A stretch of 64,000 bases of DNA from Cyanophora paradoxa. Its lineage: Eukaryota > Glaucocystophyceae > Cyanophorales > Cyanophoraceae. Both the position numbers and the translations under genes were made by a program. Positions within the stretch are counted from its first letter, which is position 1, and every line of letters starts with the position of its first letter. The stretch spans positions 124,001-188,000 of the forward strand of contig QPMI01000549.1 of assembly GCA_004431415.1 (NCBI GenBank), given 5' to 3'. The notes below the pieces were generated by a model. The model saw nothing but the letters and a program-made list of their open reading frames with translations. It did no database searches and had not been told where the DNA came from. Shown here piece by piece: positions 45,741 through 55,532 of the stretch.

Positions 45741-48700
45741 CACCCTGAGGCCTCGAAACTGGCCATTAATGCCAGATTCGGTACGGTACCGGAGCCCTCA
45801 GCGCCGCTACGAGTTATGGCTCTATGGCGCAGTTTCCGCCATACAAACTTTTTCCGAGTCAAGTCGATTGACTAAACTCGGCCGAGTTTTTAGACTGGGA
45901 ACACCTTCCAAGTCAAATTAGTACTGCGCTGGGACCGTCGAGGTCCCCGTACTAATTCGACTTGAAAATGCCAGTGTTTTCCGATTGGGCGCGTGCCGGT
46001 ATATTTCACATGCTATATAAAAGCTGCTGTTGGCAGTTACTAGCCGGCAGTTACTAGGACTGTACCAGGAGGCTACTAGAACCTACCAGGTAGCTAATTT
46101 ACATAAGGGCAAGATCTGCCAGCCGCGCATCCGGCGCCTGCCAATCTGGAGTTTGGCCCCAGTTCGCCAGGAAACTCCGCCTAAGGCCCATAACTCGTAG
46201 CGCTCAGCGCCTCAATTGCAATCAACTACATGCATGTGTGCATCTGTCCGCATGCCATGCATGGCCAGGCCGCTTTCAACTGGCAAACTTGAAAGTTTGC
46301 GTTTACACCTTGCCAAGTTGGATCGGGCAGCTTCAGCAGCTTGTGCTACAGTACGCCGACGGACTTCCGCCTCAGGCACAGGTCGCGGGCGCGTCAGCCT
46401 CGGCCGCCTGCGCCGCTGGAGGCACCCTTGCTGAGAACGCGCCGCGGACAGGCCGTGCTCAAGCTGGCGGCCATCCTTGGGAGCGAATTCACAGCGACCA
46501 TCATACGCGCCGTCGATCCATCGGGTTGGCTTGCGGAGCGCGGCGGGAAAAGACCTCGGAGTGCGGCTGAGTGCGCCCCTGTCCCCGCAGGAATGAGCGC
46601 GAACGCGATCCACTTCGCGATCCGCCTCCTCTGGCGCGACAACCTAATCACGGCGCGTCGCTGACTTTGATGTCTTCAGGCCGCCAGCGCTTTCTGCATC
46701 GCATCTAAAGCTAGGCCTCCGCAGGTGGTGGACAGCGCGACGGGCCACCCGCAGCTTGTGGACGAGGAGGACGCGGAGGCCGAGGCGGGCGAGCCGCCGG
46801 GCTGGCCGCCCGAGGAACTGCGCCTCGACTTCCACCACCAGCTCGTCAAGGTCCGCCTCGCAATCGGCTCCGCCACCGGACCTCTTCGGCACCGTCGCTT
46901 AGTTTTAATTATCTGCGGAATCGTTGTAGGAAACCATCTACTCTGCGACGGCGCACAGCCTGAGAAGGGAGGTCCACAGGCGCTACGCCGAGCACCTCGA
47001 GAAGCTTGACGGGGCCGATATCGAGGCCGCGAGCGCGCTCGTGTGAGTAAACGGCGCTTGCTTCATGATATTGCGTTGCCTCCGTACCTAGGAGAGCACT
47101 GACGCTGTCGCGTTTGTTTGCAGGCACCACTGGCGCTGCGCCGAGGATCTGCCCAGAGCCCTCGTTCACCTTTCCAACGCGGTGCGTCAGCGCTGTAGTA
47201 CTGATCAAAAGAGTGCCTTCGGCGAGGATTGACACGCTCATCTCCACGTACAGGCGTGGCAGGCCGTGCGCACAAATGCTCTCAAAGAAGCTTCGGCGAT
47301 GCTTGCCGGTTCGCATCGGCGTGGGGCACATTCGTTGCGATTCCGGAGAGTTGCCGACCCGGCCGCAGACGTGTGCGCCACGATCGACGACCACGGCATC
47401 GCCGGGCCCGAGACACGCCCGCTGCCGGCCGCTTTGCGGCTGGCGTGCTCCGGGGCCGCCACGGGCCGCCGCGCCTCCGTGCGCCGCTTCCGCGCTGAAA
47501 TTCTGAAATTCGGCGTTCGCCTTCGCCGCTGATCATGACGCCTCCGGCGCGCCGCTCGCGACGCCAGGTCTCCGCCGCCGACGACTTCGGGATCGACGGG
47601 CCGGAGCGGGCGCGGTGGCGGACGACGCGGGACCTCGCCTGCGGCGCCCTCGCCTCCATCGCCTACTACAACGGCAACATGGAGCTCAGCCACGAGCTCG
47701 CCGTGCGCCGGGCGCTCTCTTTAGAACATTTCGCTTGGAAGCGGCTTTAAAATTAAATTCTTTCCGTTTCTGCTCATGTTCACGTCGATGTTCTTTTAGG
47801 TTGCCGTGCTGGCGAGCCTGGGCGAGGCGGTCCCTGCCCGCAAGGCGTCCCTCTTCGGCGTGGCGCGGCTGCTCGTCCGCCTTGCCCGGCTCGGCAGGCG
47901 GGCCGCCAAGGACGCCGCCGCCGACGGGCGCGGCCTGCCGGCGTACGCTGCCCACCGCGATCTCCGCGAGGTCGCCCTCGACTGCCTCCTCCTCGTCATG
48001 TGGTGCCCGGATCCGAACCGCAAACGAAAGATAAAGGCGACAGAAAGTAAAGTGTGAGGCGCGCGCGCGCGCGCGCGCAGGATCAACATGCGGAACGGGA
48101 AGCAGGGCGCCCCGATAGCGAAGCGGGCGGAGGGGCAGGCCCCGCTGCAGGCGCGCGGCTTCGAGCTCGCCGCCTTCGCGATCGCCCGCTGCGTCGAGAT
48201 CTCCTGCGCGACGCCCAAGCACGTGCGCCCGATATTCAATCGCGGGGAGCTCGAGCCGCCCGATTAAATACCGAACGCGTCCGCGCAGCTACGGACCATA
48301 CAAGATGTTAGGATCGTGTCCGACGGTCGACTTTCTCCACCTTCCTCGACAGTGCGCCTCTCAATTGCGAATCATTCCCCTCGATGCGAGCTCGCGTCGA
48401 CGTCGACGTTCTGAAAACGGCCGCCGTACGGTCCGCCCTCCAGTCGTCGGCATGACAAAGACGGCCCGCGGGGTCCTGCAGCGCGCGAGGGAGCGCGCCA
48501 TCGCGATCGGTGACGACACGGTGCGCTGCTTTAATTTCAGCCGACTGCGCCATCGAAATTGAATCGCTTCGAGTCGCTGAGCTCCGCCGCTCAGAGCCGC
48601 GCCTTTGTGGCGTCGCACACGGCGATGCAGGCGTGCCGCCACGGCCGCTTCCGCGAGGGCTGTGCCGAGTTCGAGGTCGCCGTCTCGTGCGCCCAGACGA

Positions 48701-48839
48701 CCGCCCGCGCTCTCGCTCTCGCGCGCGTGTCGCGACCGGTGACGGCGTCGCGCGCGCGCGTGCCTGCTGGCTGGAGGGGACGAACCCGCGCATCAAGCTG
48801 GACGCCGGCGTGATCTACGCCCTCACTTTCGTCCTCCAG
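45741..48839 (+). pseudogene. Truncated second copy of the cyclase ATPase/TPR region
   Basis: A DNA-level duplicate, introns included, of about 39,601-42,190 of the cyclase gene, at an offset of about 6.6 kb. Matching exons include QLQQLVLQ.ADGLPP, LLRTRRGQAVLKLAAI, MSANAIHFAIRLLWRDNL, EEDAEAEAGEPPGWPPEE, SLRREVHRRYAEHLEKLDGA, ALASIAYYNGNMELSHELA and GVIYALTFVLQ. It lacks both cyclase domains, Walker A, and the last 2.1 kb. The left edge shows only intron-level similarity to 45,741 and is interrupted by the MITE at 45805-46202. The right edge is abrupt: homology stops after CTCCAG at 48839, which in the full gene is the last exon base before a GC donor. Several small differences mean it is not fresh. 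Confidence 0.85.
45797..46210. mobile_element. 398-bp non-autonomous DNA transposon (hAT-like MITE) with 8-bp TSD
   Basis: The element is 45805-46202. Its ends are inverted repeats: CGCTACGAGTTATGG reads inward at both ends (15/15), and similarity extends to about 33 nt (28/33). It is flanked by a perfect 8-bp direct duplication, CTCAGCGC, at 45797-45804 and 46203-46210. The interior has no coding capacity and is AT-richer than its surroundings. An 8-bp TSD is typical of the hAT superfamily, though the terminal bases are not classical for hAT. The paralogous intron in the full cyclase gene (about 39,633-39,645) lacks the insertion, acting as an empty site. Confidence 0.85.
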
Positions 48840-48847
48840 TGTTGTAC

Positions 48848-48904
48848 ACCCATGGACCCCGCTTACGGCCACTTCGCTTCGCTCCGGGCCGCGGTTCCAT
48901 GGGT
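48848..48904. repeat. Inverted repeat next to the host/virus junction
   Basis: ACCCATGGA at 48848-48856 pairs with TCCATGGGT at 48896-48904; the arms can be extended imperfectly by about five more bases. It lies only 8 bp inside the proposed left boundary, so it may be part of the element's terminus. Confidence 0.55.
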
Positions 48905-49482
48905 ATTTAGCGTCTTCCCCTCACTAGATCGATCTGATTTTGCCGTGCGTGTACCAAAATCGTTTTACACGTTTCCCTCTGCTATTACGTGCCGGAGGGC
49001 GTGTGCGTGGGTACCTTAGGGGTTGAAAAATAAAATTCGATTTAGCTTCGAGGAGGTAGCTAACGGGAGAGCCTTTGAGGCTGATTGGGAATTCACTTTA
49101 GGGTATGAGCTTAGGCATTCTAGTGTCCACTGAGAGGCCGAAGGGTCGCAGACAAGCAGCGACGCTGCGCCTAAGGAAGTGCGAAGCACAAGTAGCTTCT
49201 TGCCTACGGCCATCTTGGCTGACGCCGCACTAGAAATTCCCGGGGAGGTGCCCAACCCACGCCAGCAAAGTGAATTTAGGGATGGCTCTGTGCATCTTCT
49301 TACATCCAGCCTACGTACATGTCAGATCGGATGAATGCGAAATACCCAAACAATGGACCAAAGAACGAATCTAGCCCGACTGGAAAAAGCAAAGGCTGCC
49401 GAAAGCGACCTCAGTAAAACCCAGTCTCAAAGATCAAACTCGATGTATATAGCCTGCTTGATTTCGCGGCTGTTTCTCCTAT
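48905..49482. other. Left-end non-coding region of the viral element
   Basis: No gene is supported. It holds a diverged copy of the element's palindromic repeat family (49145-49212) and then passes into the tandem repeat array. Confidence 0.5.
49145..49212. repeat. Palindromic repeat family, diverged copy
   Basis: 49179-49210 matches 59367-59398 at 28 of 32 positions by eye. A neighbouring GTCGCAGACAAGC (49145-49157) matches the opposite flank of the same family in the other orientation. Confidence 0.7.
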
Positions 49483-50510
49483 AAGACTATAGGAGATCTG
49501 GACTAATATTTCGAAAGTTATTGTCGGGAAGTATGAAAATAAGACTATAGGAGATCTGGACTAACATATCAAAAGTTATTGTCGGGAAGTATAAAAATAA
49601 GACTATAGGAGATCTGGACTAACATTTCAAAAGTTACAGCGATATCGATTGTCGGGAAGTATAAAAATAAGACTATAGGAGATCTGGACAAATATTTCGA
49701 AAGTTATTGTCGGGAAGTATAAAAATAAGACTATAGGAGATCTGGACAAGTTATTGTCGGGAAGTATAAAAATAAGACTATAGGAGATCTGGACTAACAT
49801 TTCAAAAGTTATTGTCGGGAAGTATAAAAATAAGACTATAGGAGATCTGGACTAATACTTCAAAAGTTATAACAAATACTAGAAGTCTCATACCCCTATT
49901 TTTATACCTTCCGACAAACAAATACTAGAAGTCTCATACCCCTATTTTTATACAGCGATATCGATTGTCGGGAAGTATGAAAATAAGACTATAGGAGATC
50001 TGGACTAACATATCAAAAGTTATTGTCGGGAAGTATAAAATAAGACTATAGGAGATCTGGACTAACATTTCAAAAGTTACAGCGATATCGATTGTCGGGA
50101 AGTATAAAAATAAGACTATAGGAGATCTGGACAAATATTTCGAAAGTTATTGTCGGGAAGTATAAAAATAAGACTATAGGAGATCTGGACAAGTTATTGT
50201 CGGGAAGTATAAAAATAAGACTATAGGAGATCTGGACTAACATTTCAAAAGTTATTGTCGGAAGTATAAAAATAAGACTATAGGAGATCTGGACTAATAC
50301 TTCAAAAGTTATAACAAATACTAGAAGTCTCATACCCCTATTTTTATACCTTCCGACAAACAAATACTAGAAGTCTCATACCCCTATTTTTATACCTTCC
50401 GACAATCTACTTAAAAGTTACAGAAATCGATAGCGATTGTCGGGAAGTGTAAGAGCAAACGGCTGCGGTGGGAACTGGACAAACAAATACTAGAAGTCTC
50501 ATACCCCTAT
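49483..50510. repeat. AT-rich tandem repeat array at the viral left end
   Basis: At least a dozen copies of a unit containing AAGACTATAGGAGATCTGG and ATTGTCGGGAAGTAT. Successive starts at 49483, 49541, 49599, 49669, 49727, 49774 and 49832 give spacings of 58, 58, 70, 58, 47 and 58 bp. The 70-bp units carry an extra CAGCGATATCGA-type block and the 47-bp unit lacks an 11-nt piece. A second motif (ACTAGAAGTCTCATACCCCT), partly an inverted version of the first, closes each block. The whole block of about 480 bp is duplicated (49,483-49,960 and about 49,985-50,400). Frames across it are repetitive artefacts. A role in replication initiation or end structure is possible but not shown. Confidence 0.88.
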
Positions 50511-50654
50511 TTTTACAGCTCTCGCGGCCAACTTAAGTGATCAGCTTCAGCTGTAGCTGTGCAAGCCTTAAAGAAAACGCGATGATAGTTATCAATCAGA
50601 GATTGTGCGCGCTGAATTTCGAAAAAGTTTTCTGATTGTATCATTAATCGAAAC

Positions 50655-51560
50655 ATGAGCTCCCGAGCCGTAAGAGCTAGCCTTAGAACCGAAATCAACG
50701 AGCTTGCACAGAGGCTGTATGAGCGAGGCTACATTAATGCAACGTATAGGAACTCGCTACTGCGGCCTCTTTCAAACACCAGGACCCACACTGACACACT
50801 CCGATCCTCTCTAGCATCACTGCTCAGGCTGCAGGGGACAGAAAGGCCTCAGCGTCCGCTGTACGGGCGAGACGTTGCCGCTCATTTTGAGAGGGCGCAG
50901 GCTGCGCGAGCAGCAGCAACACAGGAGATTGATGAAGTTGCGGAAGCTATATCAGGGCTATTCCGCGAGCAGGCATCGGCCAACGTTAACGTAGTTCGCA
51001 CCTATACTCACCACGAGTATCCAGGGCTGCTTTTCACGAAGGACATTATAGAGATAGAGCCGACAGCTGATCCAGAGAGAGTGAAAGAATTGACGATAGC
51101 GTTTCTGAATGAGCTGCGAATCCCAGAGAGGATTGGAGCTGCTGTTTTAATTCGCTTTCATTTTGAGAATTTCCACATGTACCGCACGCAGCTTGCGACC
51201 ATAGAGGAGGGCACGATGCAGTCACTTCTAGCAAATCTCGCGGAGAAGATGGAGAGTTGGATGCTAGCGCAGCAGCCCTACGAGGACACTGATGTCTGGC
51301 CAGTCGTGCAGATCGAGGTGCTTATCGCAGAAAACGCAGCAGGGGCTCTGGGAAATGTACCTAAGCTGCCCTTTGGAGGGAAGGCTCTAACGATGAACAA
51401 GATCTACTGTCCGATCTCTCCAGAGGACAACTGCGTGCTTGAATGCTTTGAGCATGAGAAGCTCAATCCCGGTCGCCTGAACCTTGAGAGAGTATATAAG
51501 AAGCTTCAGCATGTTGATTACAGTTCAATTCGCACACAGCTGGGGCTTCCACGGGCCTAA
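50655..51560 (+). CDS. polB: Protein-primed DNA polymerase, N-terminal segment (frame 1 of 3)
   Basis: ATG 50655; 301 codons ending at TAA 51558-51560. Helical N-terminus (SLRTEINELAQRLYERGYIN), then a globular part with KIYCPISPEDNCVLECFEHE. This position and pattern (D-N-C..) recall the OTU-like/terminal-protein region that precedes the exonuclease domain in Polinton-type polymerases, but the assignment is inferred from context. The next polymerase segment opens in the -1 frame at 51518, overlapping this frame's end. The two together give an uninterrupted protein only if one base is missing in this sequence or the ribosome shifts. A GGGG run at 51542-51545 is the likeliest position. Confidence 0.6.
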   Translation: MSSRAVRASLRTEINELAQRLYERGYINATYRNSLLRPLSNTRTHTDTLRSSLASLLRLQGTERPQRPLYGRDVAAHFERAQAARAAATQEIDEVAEAISGLFREQASANVNVVRTYTHHEYPGLLFTKDIIEIEPTADPERVKELTIAFLNELRIPERIGAAVLIRFHFENFHMYRTQLATIEEGTMQSLLANLAEKMESWMLAQQPYEDTDVWPVVQIEVLIAENAAGALGNVPKLPFGGKALTMNKIYCPISPEDNCVLECFEHEKLNPGRLNLERVYKKLQHVDYSSIRTQLGLPRA

Positions 51561-52360
51561 TTGTAGTCGATGAACCTACCATACGCAAGCTGAGCCAGCA
51601 CTATAGAATCGATGCAAGCATTTTCGAGTGGGTCTCGGACCGCAGCGCGTCGAAGTTCAAGCTCCTATTTTCAACTGAATTTGGCTTTGAACGCCGAGCC
51701 CACCTTTGCGTGGTCGATGCGCACTGCTTTCTAATTAAAGATAAGAGAACGTGCGAGATGCAGAAGTGCAGAGCCTGCGGAAAGATGCAGTATGATTTGG
51801 CGACTCACAAGGAAACCTGCCGCTTCTGCTATACCTGCCGCTGCGCCTACAATCCGAAGGAGGACCATGCAAGCAAATGCGATGAAGCAGTGAGGAACAA
51901 GAGCGTTATTGAACGCAAAATCAAGCCATGCGAGCCCGAGGAAGAGTTTACAGCCCTAAACTCAGTCATAGCGGCAGACTTTGAAACGTTTGCACCCAAC
52001 CGCACGACCCACGTTCCGTACGCAGTCGATATGGACATAATTAGCAAAGGAGAGATCACGGAAACGAAATCGTTCTGCGGCCCCGAAACTCTGGAACAGT
52101 TTATGCTCTGGCTTGACGACTGGAAAGAAAAGTCGACTCTAGTATTCTTCAATGGCAGCGGCTTCGACTTGATATTTATCTATAAGTGGCTTGTCCAGAA
52201 CCGCCCAGACTGCCAGGTCAAGGTGATGCGCTCATCCGGAAAGATCAAGAGCATGGAGTGGAAGACGCTGGCTGGGGAGAGTTTAAAAGCTTTGACCCCT
52301 GTTTGCACATACAGGGCTCACTGCGGCAGGCTGGGAAGGACTACGGGTGCACCACCTTGA
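51518..52360 (+). CDS. polB: Protein-primed DNA polymerase, zinc-binding and exonuclease segment (frame 2 of 3)
   Basis: Open from 51518 (no natural start) to a stop at 52358-52360. It starts with GLIVVDEPTIRKLSQHYRID and contains a Cys/His cluster (CRACGKMQYDLATHKETCRF, then CYTCRCAYNPKEDHASKC) of the kind that precedes the exonuclease in these polymerases. Exo I is AADFETF (about 51,970) and Exo II is FFNGSGFDLIF (about 52,146-52,180). VKVMRSSGKIKSMEW at about 52,219-52,260 is the usual strand before Exo III. The frame then gives nonsense residues, while homology resumes in the -1 frame at EFKSFDPCLHIQGSL. Confidence 0.8.
   Translation, partial: LQFNSHTAGASTGLIVVDEPTIRKLSQHYRIDASIFEWVSDRSASKFKLLFSTEFGFERRAHLCVVDAHCFLIKDKRTCEMQKCRACGKMQYDLATHKETCRFCYTCRCAYNPKEDHASKCDEAVRNKSVIERKIKPCEPEEEFTALNSVIAADFETFAPNRTTHVPYAVDMDIISKGEITETKSFCGPETLEQFMLWLDDWKEKSTLVFFNGSGFDLIFIYKWLVQNRPDCQVKVMRSSGKIKSMEWKTLAGESLKALTPVCTYRAHCGRLGRTTGAPP
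52282..52316 (+). promoter_or_regulatory. Candidate -1 ribosomal frameshift signal in polB
   Basis: TTTAAAA at 52282-52288 is aligned as T_TTA_AAA with the reading frame of the exonuclease segment. Eight bases further on, CCCTGT (52297-52302) and ACAGGG (52311-52316) can form a 6-bp stem with an 8-nt loop. A -1 slip here leads straight into KSFDPCLHIQGSL of the polymerase segment. The alternative is a missing G in the GGGG run at 52274-52277. Confidence 0.4.
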
Positions 52361-54027
52361 AAGGGGATTTTGACCACCGAAAGATAAGAGCGTGGGATGA
52401 CGTTGAGATTCACAAGGAAGCCTGGAGCGAATATTTGAGAGCTGACGTTCGGTCGATGACTGAGCTGTATATTAAGTACGCTCGGACATGTTTTGATCTA
52501 TTTGGGATCAATGTGAATTCGAAGCGCACCTTGACAGCATCGGCGATGGCTTTTCAGATCCACAGGCAGCTGATGAAAACGGAAGTGCTGCTACCGAAAT
52601 ACAAGGAGGACCAGATTTTTCGCAAAGCGATTTACGGAGGGCGATGCCTACCATTCAAGCGGAAGTTTGTCTCGAAGGGTCCAGATGATTACTTGGTAGA
52701 TCTGGATGTGGTCTCTCTCTATCCGACGGCTATGTACTTTAATTACTTTCCCACTGGTAAATTCAAATGCATCACCGATCAAGCGGAGCTAGAGCGATTC
52801 CGCAAGTTTATGCTGAGCAGGAAAATGGAACAGCTGTTTGTTGCAAAGATTAGCGCTAAAATTCCTCAGGATCTTGTGCTCTCTCCCCTTCCCCGCCACG
52901 AAGCCAATCTGGGATGGTCTAACTTGAAGCCTATTGAGAAAGAAATGTACACCTCAGTCGATATCTACCGGGCAATAGCACTGGGAGTTGAGATCACAGA
53001 GCTGCACGAGGTGTACTTGTTTGAGGGCAAGGAACGAATGTTCAAAGATTACATTGAGAAGCTGTACTGCATGAAAGCACGCTCACGAAAGGGGACCGCC
53101 CAGTATGCTACGGCGAAGATCCTCTTGAATGGGCTCTATGGAAAATTTGCTCAGCGTCCAGTAATTGAGACAACCGAGCTGGTCTCAAACTACAGACGAT
53201 TCAAGGAGATACAGCGATCATCGACGATTACAGACATTGACATAGAGAATGATACGAGAATGTACGTCACATTTGAGATCCCTGAGTATAGGCGGGATGC
53301 CTGCGTTTCGAAGCCTTGCTTTGTTGGTGCATTTATCCTCTCCTACAGCCGCGAAATCATGGATCGATTTTTGGTGAGGATGAACTCATATAAGGACGTA
53401 GAGGCAATGCCATACTACACAGATACAGATTCTATGATCGTGCACAGGAGGTTTGCTGAGCTTCTGAAGGACTGCATGAAGCAGCCATATTCAGTTGAGG
53501 GAATGTCAGAGGAGGAAGGGAATAGAATGATCTGCGAGAGCGAGCTGGGGAAACTAGATTATGACATCCAAGGGAGAATTACTGAGGCTTACTTCATTGG
53601 CCCAAAGGTTTATTGCTGCTACTTTGTGAGGTCGAATGGGGAACCAGATCTGCATGTGCGGGCAAAGGGAATTCCGAAGAGCTGGATAGAGGAGAACTGG
53701 CTCCCGAGTGATCCAGTGGCAAAGAAGGAATCCCTTGATAACCGAATTGCTTTGGAGGCCTTCACAAGGATGCTAGAGGAACGTTATCAGCCGCAGTGCA
53801 CACTAGATTCTAAACTAGCGCGTGTTTTCAAGCCCAATGGAAAGCAACGCGATGCTGGGATCGACTTCAGCTCTATAATTCAGATTCCATTCAGCCGAAT
53901 ACTCAACAAAACGGAGTATACGAAACGAAAGATTATTCCTGACGAATATTACAGCACGGTTCCCCATGAATACGTTCGAGCAACAGGCGGCAGCCAAGAA
54001 GGCAACCTTGACTTTGTCGATCTCTGA
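52286..54027 (+). CDS. polB: Protein-primed family B DNA polymerase, catalytic segment (frame 3 of 3)
   Basis: Homology runs from about 52,286 (KSFDPCLHIQGSLRQAGKDY) to TGA 54025-54027. Exo III is YLRADVRSMTELY (about 52,433). Motif A is DLDVVSLYPTAM (about 52,698-52,735), motif B KILLNGLYGKFAQRP (about 53,116-53,160) and motif C YYTDTDSMIVHR (about 53,413-53,450), so all catalytic Asp residues are present. The region between A and B has the insertions expected of protein-primed enzymes. This is the replicative polymerase of the element. It needs a -1 shift from the previous frame. Its 3' end overlaps the integrase start by 62 bp. Confidence 0.88.
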
Positions 54028-55183
54028 TGCTTACTATGATCCTGAGACAGGGCTCCAGTCAGCTGCACGGATAGCTAAGAAGCTGAAGATGCCGCTGGCA
54101 AGGGTGCAGGCAGTGCTCGCGAAGCTGTCCACAGCTCAGCGCTTTGCAAAACCGGTGAAAGAGAAGCCGTACACCAGTATCACGTATAATCACCCAGAGA
54201 AGTATTATGAAGTGGATTTGATCGATGTCAGTCCCTATGCTAGAAGCAACCGCGGAGTGCACTTCATCATGAACGCTGTGGATGTTGTAACCCGGAAAGC
54301 GTACAGCATCCCAATGAAAAATAAAAGCGAGGGGACCCTGCTTTCGACACTGCGGCAGCTCATAGCAAGCTTTCCGGTGAAGCCCGATATCATTCAGACG
54401 GATCAGGAATTCAAGGCTACAGCTGCAACTATGCTAGCAGCCGAGGGGATAAAGCACAATGCTGTCGAGGCGCATCGTCCGCAGGCAAATGGAAAGGTAG
54501 AGCGCTTTAATGGTACTCTGAAGCGGATCATTGCAAGATACATGGAGGCGTACGACACCGACCGATATATCGATAAGCTGCCATCCTTTCTGCGCAACTA
54601 TAACAGCTCCGAGCATAGAGCTATTAAAACTACGCCTGATGAGGCAGCAAAGAACCCAGCACCTGTTATTGCAAGAAACGATTATCAGAGAGAGGCGTAC
54701 GAGCAGCAGCACTATCTGAAAGAGGCCGAGTTCAAGGTAGGAGACTCTGTGCGCGTAAAGCTGGCGAGGAACACGTTTGATAAATCAACGAAGCCGACGT
54801 ACTCAAAAGAAGTCTATCAGATTGAAGCTATAGGAGGATTTGGCCCTCTGCTCAAGTTCAAGCTTGCTGGATACGACAAGGAGGTGAGCTACCAGCAGCT
54901 GCTGAAAGTGCCAGCAGAGACAGAGCAGCGGCGGGCTGGAAGTGCTGCACAGAATGCCCTTCGCCGTCGAAAGCAGGAGCTGAATTTGATGCAAGAGAAT
55001 CTGGACAAGTCAGACATCGAAAAAAATAAGAGACTTCTCCGGGTTCAAAAGCAGCTGCTTACTGCTGGAACCAAGGCGTTAAATCCAGGAGGTTCGACAG
55101 CTCGGTGGTACACGTCTTTTGAAAATGCGAAGGCCTCTTATTCTGCGCCCAGCAACACGAGGACACTTAGACCGAGACGCTGA
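53966..55183 (+). CDS. Retroviral-type (rve) integrase of Polinton type
   Basis: ATG 53966, 405 aa. An N-terminal helix-turn-helix-like segment (LQSAARIAKKLKMPLARVQA) precedes the RNase H-fold core. The catalytic triad is the first Asp in YYEVDLIDV (about 54,210), the second in IIQTDQEFKA (about 54,393) and Glu in PQANGKVERFNGTLKR (about 54,480-54,527). A C-terminal chromo/SH3-like part (FKVGDSVRVKLARNTFDKS) and a basic tail follow. It inserts the element into host DNA. The frame is intact. It overlaps the polymerase by 62 bp and, at its 3' end, the convergent small gene by 17 bp. Confidence 0.93.
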   Translation: MNTFEQQAAAKKATLTLSISDAYYDPETGLQSAARIAKKLKMPLARVQAVLAKLSTAQRFAKPVKEKPYTSITYNHPEKYYEVDLIDVSPYARSNRGVHFIMNAVDVVTRKAYSIPMKNKSEGTLLSTLRQLIASFPVKPDIIQTDQEFKATAATMLAAEGIKHNAVEAHRPQANGKVERFNGTLKRIIARYMEAYDTDRYIDKLPSFLRNYNSSEHRAIKTTPDEAAKNPAPVIARNDYQREAYEQQHYLKEAEFKVGDSVRVKLARNTFDKSTKPTYSKEVYQIEAIGGFGPLLKFKLAGYDKEVSYQQLLKVPAETEQRRAGSAAQNALRRRKQELNLMQENLDKSDIEKNKRLLRVQKQLLTAGTKALNPGGSTARWYTSFENAKASYSAPSNTRTLRPRR

Positions 55184-55445
55184 TTCCAGCGGAAGCTAGG
55201 GCACTCTCAAGTACAGAGATTCGATTTATCAACCGAGTGCGATAGCGCTTGTTTGCCTCGTTGTGAGCATCTTTGTGCGAAGCCTGATATCTGCTGCTCT
55301 GCTCAATGTGTCTCTGGCGATATGCAGGGTCCTCGCTGTATTTTCTGCGGTGGTACTCTGCTTTCTTCTCCCTTCTTGCTTGAATAATCTCTGGCGTAAG
55401 AGCAATCGGTTTGCGCCCTGGTTTGCGACGCTGCGCTGACTCCAT
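55167..55445 (-). CDS. Small basic protein
   Basis: 92 aa from ATG 55443-55445: MESAQRRKPGRKPIALTPEI followed by an Arg/Lys/Tyr-rich helix (QARREKKAEYHRRKYSEDPA) and a Leu-containing end. The RKPGRKP start looks like an AT-hook and the middle like a DNA-binding basic helix, so a DNA-binding role is plausible but not proven. Convergent with integrase and divergent from the next gene, whose start is 87 bp away. Confidence 0.6.
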   Translation of the reverse strand: MESAQRRKPGRKPIALTPEIIQARREKKAEYHRRKYSEDPAYRQRHIEQSSRYQASHKDAHNEANKRYRTRLINRISVLESALASAGISVSV

Positions 55446-55532
55446 TTCCCTCTTTCATTTAAGGATCTAAATTATTTAAGCGGTATAAATCGCGCTAGAA
55501 TCACGAGATTTATTTCTATCTTTTAAAGCATC

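Noticed and set aside
48848-48904. Confirmed Polinton terminal inverted repeat
   Set aside because: The arms are internal to one end only; the opposite terminus is not in the window, so it cannot be called a TIR.
48510-49019. 169-codon frame spanning the host/virus junction
   Set aside because: It is a chance continuation of a truncated host exon into unrelated DNA; codon content changes at 48,840.
49934-50363. Minus-strand frames of 66-97 codons in the tandem repeat array
   Set aside because: Their products are repeats of one short phrase (LVQISYSLIFILP) created by the 58-bp unit; no gene-like signal.
49483-50510. CRISPR array
   Set aside because: Units are nearly identical through their full length with no unique spacers, no cas genes are present, and the setting is eukaryotic/viral.
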